5,430 nucleotides of DNA from Betaproteobacteria bacterium. Its GTDB lineage: Bacteria; Pseudomonadota; Gammaproteobacteria; Burkholderiales; SG8-41. The notes under the pieces are model-generated. The model worked only from the letters and a program-made list of their open reading frames with translations, was not told the origin of the DNA and did not search any database. How positions within the stretch are numbered: position 1 is the first letter of the stretch; every line of letters starts with the position of its first letter. Location: positions 1-5,430 of the forward strand of contig JAOUIN010000163.1 of assembly GCA_029883965.1 (NCBI GenBank), given 5' to 3'. Position numbers and translations under genes: made by a program. Below are positions 1 through 5,430 of this stretch, piece after piece.

Positions 1-983
1 AGAAGGAATGGTCGGATGGCTTGCCGGTGGTGACGCCGACAGAGCCGCGCGTGCAAGTGATGCTGAAGGCCACCCCGCGTGATCCGGAAGAGGTGATTGG
101 TGTGATTCCGCCCGCCGGTGAAGTGGCCACGGTGCGCAGCGTCGCGATCCACGCACTCATGGCGGGCTGTAGGCCGGAGTATCTGCCGGTCGTACTCGGT
201 GGCCTCGAACTGATCCTGCGTGAGGAGCTGAACATGGGCGGCGTGCAATGCACCATGCATGGCGTGGCGCCGTTGATGATCGTGAACGGGCCTTATGCTG
301 AAAAAATCGGCATTCACGGCGGTAACGGGTGCTTTGGGCCCGGCTTCAGGGCCAATGCAGGCATCGGGCGCGCAATTCGCCTGATGCTGTTGAACCTGGG
401 CGGAGGCATCGCCGGCCTGGCGTCGGCCACCGTATTCGCTTCGCCGATACGCTATACGGCATGCCTGACGGAGCACATGGCACAGAGCCCCTGGGAAAGC
501 CTCGCGGTGTCACGCGGCTACGCCGCTGCGCAGAATGTGATTACCTGTGCAATGGTTGAAAGTCCGCGACTGCATTTTGATGACGTCAGCACTGAACCGC
601 AGCGACTGCTCAGGGGCATCGGTGACGCAATGACGGCGCCCGGTTCGTGGAACATGTGGTTCAACTCTGACGTGATGGTCGCGATGAGCCCGCAGCATGC
701 GAAGCTGTGTGCGCAGGCGGGGATGTCGCGCATGGATGTGCAGCACCGGTTGTGCGAACTGGCGGTACGTACCCAGAAAAATCTCAAGCGCGGCGGCAAC
801 TGGCGTGCCGAACGCGCGCTCGCGATGGGCATTGATCCCGATGATGATGCGGCTTTGATCAAGGCGGTGAAAGATCCGGATCGCCTGCACCTGATTGTTG
901 CCGGAGGACTGGGGCCCGTGACCGCTGTCTGCCACGGCTGGAATGAATCCAGTCATTACGTTCACGGTGAATATGTAGTCTGA
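1..983 (+). CDS. Conserved protein of unknown function found with UGSC proteins, 5'-truncated by the window edge
   Basis: The first in-window start candidate is a TTG at 21, but I read it as an internal leucine. The frame is open to base 3 and reads KEWSDG before LPVVTPTEPRV, and W-S-D-G-L-P-V-V is, as I recall, a conserved entry to this family, so the real start lies upstream. Conserved-looking blocks follow in order: a V-I-P-P-x-G-E-V-A-T-V segment, the cysteine motif AGCRPEYLPVV, a VNGPYAEKIGIHGGNGCFGPG segment rich in glycine with a second cysteine, then GRAIRLMLLNLGG. The C-terminal third is more variable and ends near HLIVAGGLGPVTAVCHGW. No signal peptide or clear membrane segment is visible. 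Some database relatives carry names such as thioredoxin, but no CxxC thioredoxin motif is present, so I do not adopt that name. The gene ends 46 bases before the UGSC selenoprotein on the same strand, suggesting co-transcription and a shared pathway. From memory, homologues often sit next to or are fused with UGSC domains. The reaction is unknown. Confidence 0.85.
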   Translation, partial: KEWSDGLPVVTPTEPRVQVMLKATPRDPEEVIGVIPPAGEVATVRSVAIHALMAGCRPEYLPVVLGGLELILREELNMGGVQCTMHGVAPLMIVNGPYAEKIGIHGGNGCFGPGFRANAGIGRAIRLMLLNLGGGIAGLASATVFASPIRYTACLTEHMAQSPWESLAVSRGYAAAQNVITCAMVESPRLHFDDVSTEPQRLLRGIGDAMTAPGSWNMWFNSDVMVAMSPQHAKLCAQAGMSRMDVQHRLCELAVRTQKNLKRGGNWRAERALAMGIDPDDDAALIKAVKDPDRLHLIVAGGLGPVTAVCHGWNESSHYVHGEYVV

Positions 984-1029
984 ACTGTTGAGGTTGATAC
1001 ATCTGCGATAGAGGGGTATTTTTAGTTAT

Positions 1030-1575
1030 ATGACTGACACGATGGCAACGGGCGCTCTTCCATTCATCGATCCCACGGCGGGGGGCAGCCGGCTGCGGCT
1101 CGCGCTCGCGCCGCGGCCTATGGATCTCGCCGGCAAGGTGGTCGGTCTGCTCGATAACACCAAGGAGCAGGCTGACGTCATCCTCGAGACCGTGGCGGAC
1201 ATACTGAAAAGCGATTATGGCGTTGCCGATGTCATCATCCGGCGCAAGGAGCATTATTCGAAACCGGCATCAGCAGAGCTGATCAGTGAGCTGGCGGACA
1301 AGGTGCAGGTGGCGGCAGCGGCGCTCGGCGGATGAGGATCCTGCACGTTGTGCAGTGTGCACGACACGATGGAGTTCGAAAGGCTGGGCATTCCGGCGAC
1401 GCTGTTCCTGACGCAGGTATTTAGGAACGCTGCCGTATATCAGTTTCGCAGCAAGGGTATGGATGGGCATCCGTACGTTGAATTGCCGCATCCGGTCAGC
1501 AATCTTACGGCGGCCCAGATGCGCGCGCTTACATGCAAGTATGTTGAACAGATGGTGCGTCAGCTGACGCAGTAG
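1030..1575 (+). CDS. UGSC-family selenoprotein (in-frame TGA read as selenocysteine)
   Basis: One continuous frame runs from ATG 1030 to TAG 1573-1575, interrupted only by TGA at 1333-1335. Reading TGA as selenocysteine gives about 181 residues with the active-site string U-G-S-C-T-L-C at residues 102-108, followed by S-V-H-D and E-R-x-G-I-P, the signature of the UGSC (seleno)protein family. In that family the first position is Sec or Cys. The upstream half also fits: residues 26-70 contain APRPMDLAGKVVGLLDNTK, A-D-V-I-L, YGVADVIIRRK and S-K-P-A. The downstream half ends with V-E-L-P-H-P-V-S-N-L-T and a C-terminal helix. No signal peptide is seen, so it is probably cytoplasmic. The Sec/Cys cluster suggests selenol-thiol redox or nucleophilic chemistry; the substrate is unknown. 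A GAGGGG ribosome site at 1011-1016 lies 13 bases before the ATG, which is long; ATG 1042 is an alternative start. Annotation pipelines without Sec handling would split it into 1030-1335 and 1348-1575. A nonsense mutation is less likely, because the TGA falls exactly at the family's Sec/Cys position and the rest of the frame is intact. Confidence 0.9.
1333..1335 (+). other. Selenocysteine codon (UGA) of the UGSC motif
   Basis: The TGA sits between codons for Leu-Gly-Gly and Gly-Ser-Cys-Thr, exactly where UGSC-family members carry Sec or Cys. Decoding as Sec requires SelA, SelB, SelC and SelD elsewhere in the genome; none is in this window. Confidence 0.88.
1336..1361 (+). promoter_or_regulatory. 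Candidate bacterial SECIS hairpin
   Basis: Directly downstream of the Sec codon, CTGCAC (1341-1346) pairs perfectly with GTGCAG (1350-1355) around a GTT loop. The stem can be extended by C1340-G1357 with U1356 bulged. Bacterial SECIS elements lie inside the coding region just after the UGA and present a small apical loop with a G near its 5' side, often with a bulged U in the stem; this hairpin matches those traits. The loop begins only 12 bases after the UGA, slightly closer than usual. A competing fold pairs TGCAC at 1342-1346 with GTGCA at 1357-1361 and leaves a 10-base loop. Confidence 0.55.
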
Positions 1576-1645
1576 AATGTGAATCGTGGTGAGCCGGTCA
1601 GCCTGCATGAACCGGCAACCAGATGCAGTGAATTTCCAAAATAAC

Positions 1646-1651
1646 GAGGAG
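1646..1651 (+). promoter_or_regulatory. Ribosome binding site deciding the Bug receptor start
   Basis: GAGGAG is 6 bases upstream of ATG 1658. It fixes the start at the signal peptide rather than the GTG 24 codons earlier. Confidence 0.8.
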
Positions 1652-1657
1652 AATAGC

Positions 1658-2635
1658 ATGAAGAAATTTTGGTCCCGGAGCAGTATTTCCGTTGTACTTT
1701 TCGTAATCGGGAGCAACGCCGGCGCAGCGCAGGCAGACGCTTATCCCGAGCGCCCCATCCGTTTCATCGTGCCGTATTCGGTCGGCGGTACCTCTGACCT
1801 TGTCGGACGCCTGGTCGGCGCGAAACTGGGCGAGGAACTCGGGCAGCAGGTGGTCGTGGACAATCGCGGCGGCGGCGGCAGCACCATAGGCACGACGCTG
1901 CTGGCGGAATCCGAGCCTGACGGTTATACGCTGATCGTCAACAACATCGGTCTGGCTGTGAATGAAACGCTGCGTCCAGAACGCGCCTACGTGGCACTGC
2001 GTGATCTGGCGCCGATTTCGCTGGCCGGATTTACGCCGAGCGTGCTGGTGGTCAACAATGCCTTTCCGCCGAAGAATGTCGCCGAGTTTGTCGCGCTGGC
2101 CAAGGCGCAGCCCGGCAAGATTGCGTTTGGCTCCGCGGGCGCCGGCAGTTCCACGCACCTGTCGATGGCATATCTGCTCAAGATTGCGAAGATCAATCTC
2201 CTGCACGTGCCGTACAAGGGCGGTGGCCCGGCTGTGCGCGACACCATGGCTGGGAACGTGAAATGTGTAATGTCACCGATTCCGACTGTGTTCGGGCATC
2301 TCAAGGCGGGCCGGCTGCGTGGTATCGGTGTCAGCGGTAGCAAGCGATCGTCGGTATTGCCGGATATACCGACAATCGCCGAGTCGGGTGTGCCGGGTTA
2401 CGAATTCAGCACCTGGTACGGCGTACTGGCACCGGCCAAGACGCCGGGTGCGATCGTTGCCAAGATCAACCAGGCCGTGGTCAAGGGCCTGAATTCTGCG
2501 GACTTGCGGGCGAAACTGGGTAGTCTGGGCATGGATGCCCATTCTTCAACGCCTGAAGAATTTCGCAAGTTCATCGGTGATGAGATCAAGAAATGGCGCG
2601 AAGTGATCGAGTCCTCGGGTATCAACAAAAGCTGA
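1658..2635 (+). CDS. Bug/TctC-family tripartite tricarboxylate transporter substrate-binding receptor
   Basis: This encodes a 325-residue periplasmic solute-binding protein, the usual length for the Bug (TctC) family. The ATG at 1658 was chosen over an upstream GTG (1586) because GAGGAG lies at 1646-1651 with 6-base spacing and the resulting N-terminus is a clean signal peptide: K2-K3, a hydrophobic stretch at about residues 9-23, and a likely cleavage after A-Q-A at 26. The mature protein opens with YPERPIRFIVPYSVGGTSD, the classic Bug start. It continues with VVDNRGGGGSTIGT, the P-D-G-Y-T-L motif, a central G-S-A-G-A-G-S-S-T-H-L ligand-loop segment, VPYKGGGPAVRDTMAGNV, and the C-terminal P-T-I-A-E-S-G-V-P-G-Y-E and W-Y-G-V-L-A-P segments. 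Bug proteins capture carboxylates and related small molecules, often serving orphan roles without the TctAB membrane subunits; no TctA or TctB is in the window. It follows the selenoprotein by 82 bases and precedes a terminator, so it is probably the last gene of that unit. The ligand cannot be read from sequence. Confidence 0.95.
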   Translation: MKKFWSRSSISVVLFVIGSNAGAAQADAYPERPIRFIVPYSVGGTSDLVGRLVGAKLGEELGQQVVVDNRGGGGSTIGTTLLAESEPDGYTLIVNNIGLAVNETLRPERAYVALRDLAPISLAGFTPSVLVVNNAFPPKNVAEFVALAKAQPGKIAFGSAGAGSSTHLSMAYLLKIAKINLLHVPYKGGGPAVRDTMAGNVKCVMSPIPTVFGHLKAGRLRGIGVSGSKRSSVLPDIPTIAESGVPGYEFSTWYGVLAPAKTPGAIVAKINQAVVKGLNSADLRAKLGSLGMDAHSSTPEEFRKFIGDEIKKWREVIESSGINKS

Positions 2636-2651
2636 TCCGGCTCCGCTCATG

Positions 2652-2682
2652 AAAACGGCCCGCATGATGCGGGCCGTTTTTT
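2652..2682 (+). terminator. Intrinsic terminator after the Bug receptor, possibly bidirectional
   Basis: A perfect 12-bp stem (2652-2663 with 2669-2680) carrying CGGCCCGC/GCGGGCCG closes an ATGAT loop, and T runs from 2677 to 2682. It begins 16 bases after the receptor stop. The A-run at 2652-2655 gives four T residues on the other strand, so the same hairpin could also stop the convergent winged-helix gene that ends at 2715. Confidence 0.93.
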
Positions 2683-2714
2683 GTACGAAGCGGAAGGTTT
2701 GCCGGAGCCGCGGC

Positions 2715-2984
2715 TCAGTCGTGCGAGTTATTGCTCTTTGGCGGCATTTGCGCTTTGGACTTGCGGCCGGGTGCGGCCGGCGGGATGTATCCCGAAACGC
2801 GGCAGAGTACGCCTTCGATTTCCTTGCCGTCCTTGTAACGGATCGACCGGCACACCATGATCGCGCCTTTCGCGTGAAGATCGGTGACGCGTGAACGTAC
2901 GGTGGCCAGCGATAAACCTGTTGCCGCGGCAATGTCGGTGTCGAGCTGTTCGCCGCTGTTGGCCAGAAATTCCATGATTTCCAT
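2715..2984 (-). CDS. Small winged-helix DNA-binding protein
   Basis: This encodes an 89-residue protein with a compact winged helix-turn-helix. Residues 1-11 form a first helix, 14-23 (LDTDIAAATG) helix 2, and 25-39 (SLATVRSRVTDLHAK) the recognition helix with R30 and R32. A beta-hairpin wing follows around residues 43-64, turning at K-D-G-K. The pattern resembles MarR/ArsR/Lrp-like winged helices, but no subfamily is certain. C45 and C61 flank the wing; whether they sense redox or metal is unknown. The tail from residue 66 is proline-rich and basic (PPAAPGRKSK) and probably disordered. The ATG at 2984 is preceded by GAGAGGC (2992-2998) at good spacing; M4 is an alternative. The gene lies 155 bases downstream of the MFS gene on the same strand but has its own candidate promoter. 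It converges with the Bug receptor gene, and the hairpin at 2652-2682 may terminate both. Its targets are unknown; autoregulation is possible. Confidence 0.75.
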   Translation of the reverse strand: MEIMEFLANSGEQLDTDIAAATGLSLATVRSRVTDLHAKGAIMVCRSIRYKDGKEIEGVLCRVSGYIPPAAPGRKSKAQMPPKSNNSHD

Positions 2985-3020
2985 TTCAGATGCCTCTCAT
3001 TGCGGGTCTGTGTAGAGACG

Positions 3021-3044
3021 GTGCCGGCATGGAGATACCGGCAC
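3021..3044 (-). repeat. Inverted repeat in the leader of the winged-helix gene
   Basis: GTGCCGG (3021-3027) and CCGGCAC (3038-3044) form a perfect 7-bp inverted repeat with a 10-base spacer, extendable by two pairs with one bulged base. It lies just after the predicted transcription start and about 37 bases before the start codon. No T-tract follows on the minus strand, so it is not an intrinsic terminator. It could be an operator for autoregulation or an mRNA hairpin. Confidence 0.45.
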
Positions 3045-3059
3045 GTCGGGGGGACCAAG

Positions 3060-3088
3060 ATGATACAGGAAAGCGAAGTCCTTGACCA
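3060..3088 (-). promoter_or_regulatory. Candidate sigma70 promoter for the winged-helix gene
   Basis: On the minus strand TGGTCA (3083-3088, 4 of 6 to consensus) lies 17 bases from TATCAT (3060-3065, 5 of 6). The predicted start of transcription is near 3053, giving a leader of about 70 bases before ATG 2984. This suggests the gene is expressed independently of the MFS gene. Confidence 0.4.
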
Positions 3089-3139
3089 GAAAGGGGTTTT
3101 TGGGCGCTCTATGGCCCCAGGGCGGGCAAACGGCCGGAT

Positions 3140-4375
3140 TCAGACGCGTACGGGTTCGGCTGCCGGTGTCGCCGGCTCATCCGGCAGCAGCATCACGATC
3201 GCGGCCTTGATTGCAGCGATGCCCGCGAGTATCCACAGTGAGGTCGAGAAGCCGACGGTCTTGACCAGCGGCCCGAGCGCCCATACGGCCAGCGAGCTGA
3301 AACCGAAAGCCACGGTCAGCCGCATGCCGGCGACGCGCGAGCGCAGGCGGTCATCGACATAACGCACGATCATCGCATCGGTGAAGGGAATGGCGCCGAA
3401 TACGAAAATCATCACCGCCAGCAGCGCGACGAACAGCCCCCAGCTTTGCGAGTGCGCTGCCCAGATCAGCAGCGGGATCTGGATGATCGATATCCATACC
3501 TGCAGCGGCTTGAACGCGACGCGGTCTATCAGCCGGCCGACGACGATTTGCGCAAACGACGCGATGGTGTAGATCACGGCGAGCATGATGCCGATCGCGG
3601 CCGGATCGTCGAGCACGCCGGTGAATCCGTCCGCGAGCAGGTGCGCGTTGCCGTTGGTGGTGAAGTTGAACAGGATGGTGCTGACCGCCGCAGCGGCGGT
3701 CATCACGGCGAAAGCGCGCAGCAGCATCTGCGGTGTCAGTGCGACCTTGGCCTTGCCGCCCTTGCGTTTGGATGGCGACTCGGTTTCATGCGGACAGACC
3801 ATCGCGAAGGCGATGCCGCAGCCGATGGACACCAGCCCCGGCACGATGAAGGCCGTGCGCCAGCCTATCCACTGCACCAGGAAGCCGGTGACCAGCGCGG
3901 CCACCGCGATGCCGAGGTTGCCGGCGAGGCCGTTGAGCCCGATGACCGCACCCGGATTCGGCACGCCCTGCACCAGCATGGGGATGCCTACCGGATGGTA
4001 GATCGCGGCGAATGCGCCGAGCAGCGTCAGTGCGGCGGCGAGCTGCCACGCATTCTGGGTTGCGGCCACCAGTAGTGCTGCGACACCCATGCCGACAAAG
4101 AAAATGATCATCATGATGCGCCGGCCCCACAGGTCACCGAGGCGGCCGGCAGGCAACGCACCGAGGCCGAACAGCGCAAATGCGCCGACGCCATAGGGCA
4201 TCAGGTCGGTCCAGTTGGCAAATCCGAACTCGACGGCGATGCTGGAAACCGCCGTGGCAAAAATCAGCAGGAACATGTGGTCGACGGCGTGGCCGATATT
4301 GAGCAACAGTTTGACGATGCCTGGGAGTCCGTCGGGATGGGCGACGGGTGTAGCAGTGGATGCGGTGGTAGTCAT
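3140..4375 (-). CDS. Major facilitator superfamily (MFS) transporter
   Basis: This encodes an inner-membrane secondary transporter of 411 residues with about 12 hydrophobic segments, the normal MFS length. The signature motif A, GRLGDLWGRR, is at residues 77-86 between helices 2 and 3, and a degenerate second copy, GRLIDR, lies in the second half between helices 8 and 9. A charged loop after the sixth helix (SPSKRKGGKAK) separates the halves. Helix 1 carries the polar cluster G-H-A-V-D-H (28-33), and helix 4 has Y-H-P-V-G; together these recall the fosmidomycin-resistance (Fsr)-like group, but that placement is tentative. The ATG at 4375 was preferred; an in-frame TTG at 4384 would add three residues, and neither start has a good ribosome site. 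The gene is divergent from an AraC-family regulator, so it is probably regulated by it and could export the regulator's effector. The substrate is unknown. Confidence 0.93.
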   Translation of the reverse strand: MTTTASTATPVAHPDGLPGIVKLLLNIGHAVDHMFLLIFATAVSSIAVEFGFANWTDLMPYGVGAFALFGLGALPAGRLGDLWGRRIMMIIFFVGMGVAALLVAATQNAWQLAAALTLLGAFAAIYHPVGIPMLVQGVPNPGAVIGLNGLAGNLGIAVAALVTGFLVQWIGWRTAFIVPGLVSIGCGIAFAMVCPHETESPSKRKGGKAKVALTPQMLLRAFAVMTAAAAVSTILFNFTTNGNAHLLADGFTGVLDDPAAIGIMLAVIYTIASFAQIVVGRLIDRVAFKPLQVWISIIQIPLLIWAAHSQSWGLFVALLAVMIFVFGAIPFTDAMIVRYVDDRLRSRVAGMRLTVAFGFSSLAVWALGPLVKTVGFSTSLWILAGIAAIKAAIVMLLPDEPATPAAEPVRV

Positions 4376-4412
4376 AGATGCCAAGTGTGCTTGAGTTACA
4401 ATCGTCTGTCTT

Positions 4413-4437
4413 TCGAATATTAGCCACGAACATTCGA
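4413..4437. promoter_or_regulatory. Candidate operator in the divergent MFS/AraC intergenic region
   Basis: The 87-base region between the divergent starts holds CGAATATT (4414-4421) and CGAACATT (4428-4435), a direct repeat with one mismatch spaced 14 bases apart. Overlapping it, TCGAAT (4413-4418) and ATTCGA (4432-4437) make a 6-bp inverted repeat. AraC-type regulators usually bind paired direct half-sites, so this may be the binding site. TAATAT on the minus strand (4417-4422) inside the repeat could be the MFS -10 box; no good -35 is seen, which fits activator dependence or weak basal expression. Confidence 0.4.
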
Positions 4438-4462
4438 GAAATGGACATATTTTCCGAAAGTC

Positions 4463-5290
4463 ATGGGTAAATCGATTCAGCGCAAGGCCGTGATCCCGCG
4501 CTCAGGCGCGACCGCCACCATGACTGCACCTGAAAGCCCGGTGCGCGGTGATCTTACGCGCGCCGTGGTCACGCGGCGTACGTCGTACCCGAAAGGTCAT
4601 CACATCAAGCCGCATTGGCATGGTCGTGCGCAGTTCGTGTTTGCCGTGGCGGGGACGATGCAGGTGCGCACGGCGCGCCATGCGTGGATCGTGCCGCCGA
4701 GCCGTGCGCTGTGGGTGCCGGCCAGGACGGTGCACGAAATCCAGATGTACGGCGTGGTCGACATGCACAGCCTGTATGTCGATGCTGCGGCTGCTGCGGG
4801 CATGCCGGCTTCGTGCGCGGTGCTCGAAGTCACGCCGCTGCTGCGCGAACTGGTGGTGCGGGCGGCGACAGTGCCCGGGACCTACGACGAGCACGGTGAC
4901 GACGGGCTGCTGTTGCGGCTGCTGCTGGTCGAGATCCGGCAATTGCCACCGTGCGCGCTGGATCTGCCGTTACCGGAGAGCGCCGACCTGACGCAATTAT
5001 GTGAAAGTATTCTCGCCGACCTGTCGACGCGGCGGCCCTGCGATGTTGACGCCGAGGACATGAACACCAGTACGCGCACCCTCTACCGGCGGTTCCTGCG
5101 CGAAACCGGCATCAGTTTCGCGCGCTGGAAACAGCAGGCACGTCTGCTGGAATCGATCCGGCGGCTGGCCGAAGGCGCGCCGGTCACGCGCGTAGCGGTT
5201 GACCTTGGTTACGAAAGTCCGGGGGCGTTTTCAACGATGTTCCGGCGCTCGCTGGGCGTTGCGCCGCGGGCGTTTACCGCCGGGCATTGA
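4463..5290 (+). CDS. AraC-family transcriptional regulator with N-terminal cupin
   Basis: This encodes a cytoplasmic one-component regulator of 275 residues. A cupin-type effector domain spans about residues 40-110, with HWHGRAQFVFAVAGTMQVRT, then V-P-P-S-R-A-L-W-V-P and the T-V-H-E segment; H51, H53 and H91 are positioned like cupin ligands. After a linker, the AraC/XylS DNA-binding domain spans about residues 170-272: STRTLYRRFLRETGISFARW in the first helix-turn-helix, then R-L-L-E-S-I-R-R-L-A and the second unit, with V-A-V-D-L-G-Y-E-S-P and F-R-R-S-L-G-V-A-P-R-A-F. The arrangement resembles NimR-type regulators, which control an adjacent divergent MFS pump, so control of the neighbouring transporter is likely. 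The first helix-turn-helix appears about two residues short before STRTL. ATG 4463 has only a weak GAAAG ahead of it; M20 (4520) is an alternative start. Confidence 0.93.
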   Translation: MGKSIQRKAVIPRSGATATMTAPESPVRGDLTRAVVTRRTSYPKGHHIKPHWHGRAQFVFAVAGTMQVRTARHAWIVPPSRALWVPARTVHEIQMYGVVDMHSLYVDAAAAAGMPASCAVLEVTPLLRELVVRAATVPGTYDEHGDDGLLLRLLLVEIRQLPPCALDLPLPESADLTQLCESILADLSTRRPCDVDAEDMNTSTRTLYRRFLRETGISFARWKQQARLLESIRRLAEGAPVTRVAVDLGYESPGAFSTMFRRSLGVAPRAFTAGH

Positions 5291-5354
5291 TGGCGTTTGG
5301 TTTACCGGCAAGATTTTGCGCGGTCATTCTCCGGCTGCGCCGACGTAACGGAAC

Positions 5355-5430
5355 TTACTTGGCCGGCAGCCGAACGCTGACCAGATCCGTGCCGACAACG
5401 ATATTCCCGGCAAACCCGCTTTCCTCCACT
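5355..5430 (-). CDS. C-terminal end of an unidentified protein, truncated by the window edge
   Basis: On the minus strand an open frame enters from the right edge and ends at TAA (5355-5357). The visible 24 codons read VEESGFAGNIVVGTDLVSVR and then LPAK. The regular alternation of V-V-G-x-D-L and the L-P-A-K end look like real coding sequence. It converges with the AraC gene, whose stop is 64 bases away. The tail is too short to assign a family. No clear intrinsic terminator lies between the two stops. Confidence 0.6.
   Translation of the reverse strand, partial: VEESGFAGNIVVGTDLVSVRLPAK

Noticed and set aside
994..1022. Promoter-like TTGATA - 17 bases - TATTTT before the selenoprotein gene
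   Set aside because: The predicted start of transcription would coincide with ATG 1030 and exclude the GAGGGG ribosome site from the transcript. The short gap to the previous gene makes co-transcription more likely.
1348..1575. A separate 75-residue gene starting at TTG 1348
   Set aside because: It has no ribosome site, is in the same frame as the upstream ORF, and starting there would remove the U-G-S-C motif. It is the C-terminal part of the selenoprotein.
1586..1657. N-terminal extension of the Bug receptor from GTG 1586
   Set aside because: It would place 24 polar residues before a clear signal peptide; the ATG at 1658 has a well-spaced GAGGAG.
3091..3123. GC-rich hairpin between the MFS and winged-helix genes as a terminator
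   Set aside because: The minus-strand stem has a bulge and is followed by A and C residues rather than T residues.
3446..4075. Long plus-strand ORF of 209 residues inside the MFS region
   Set aside because: It is antisense to a clear MFS gene, its composition is skewed to charged residues from GC-rich reverse codons, and it has no recognisable motif.
5291..5354. Terminator between the AraC gene and the right-edge gene
   Set aside because: No stable stem followed by a T-run is visible on either strand in these 64 bases.

Overview
The window looks like chromosomal DNA from a GC-rich proteobacterium. A Bug/TctC-type periplasmic solute receptor points to a betaproteobacterium of the Burkholderiales sort, but an alpha- or gammaproteobacterium is not excluded. 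No rRNA, tRNA, CRISPR array, transposase or phage structural gene is visible, and no stretch above 300 bases lacks a gene.

Plus strand, 1-2682, appears to be one transcription unit. It opens inside a gene whose true start lies upstream of the window; this is a conserved protein of uncertain function. Next, at 1030-1575, is the most notable gene. Read naively it is two short ORFs split by a TGA at 1333-1335. The TGA is in frame, and the codons after it read Gly-Ser-Cys-Thr, so the product is a full-length UGSC-family selenoprotein of about 181 residues with selenocysteine at residue 102. A compact hairpin just after the TGA is a plausible bacterial SECIS element. The third gene (1658-2635) encodes an exported Bug-type solute-binding receptor, and a strong intrinsic terminator (2652-2682) closes the unit. 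Together the three genes suggest uptake of an unknown small carboxylate-like compound coupled to thiol/selenol redox chemistry. That coupling is inference.

Minus strand, 2715-4375, holds a small winged-helix DNA-binding protein (2715-2984) with its own candidate promoter and a 5'-leader palindrome, and upstream of it a 12-helix MFS transporter (3140-4375). Divergent from the MFS gene on the plus strand is an AraC-family regulator with an N-terminal cupin (4463-5290). The shared 87-base intergenic region carries a direct/inverted repeat that may be the operator. This is a typical regulator/efflux-pump pair.

The right edge (5355-5430, minus) holds the last 24 codons of a gene that continues outside the window; its family is not recognised.
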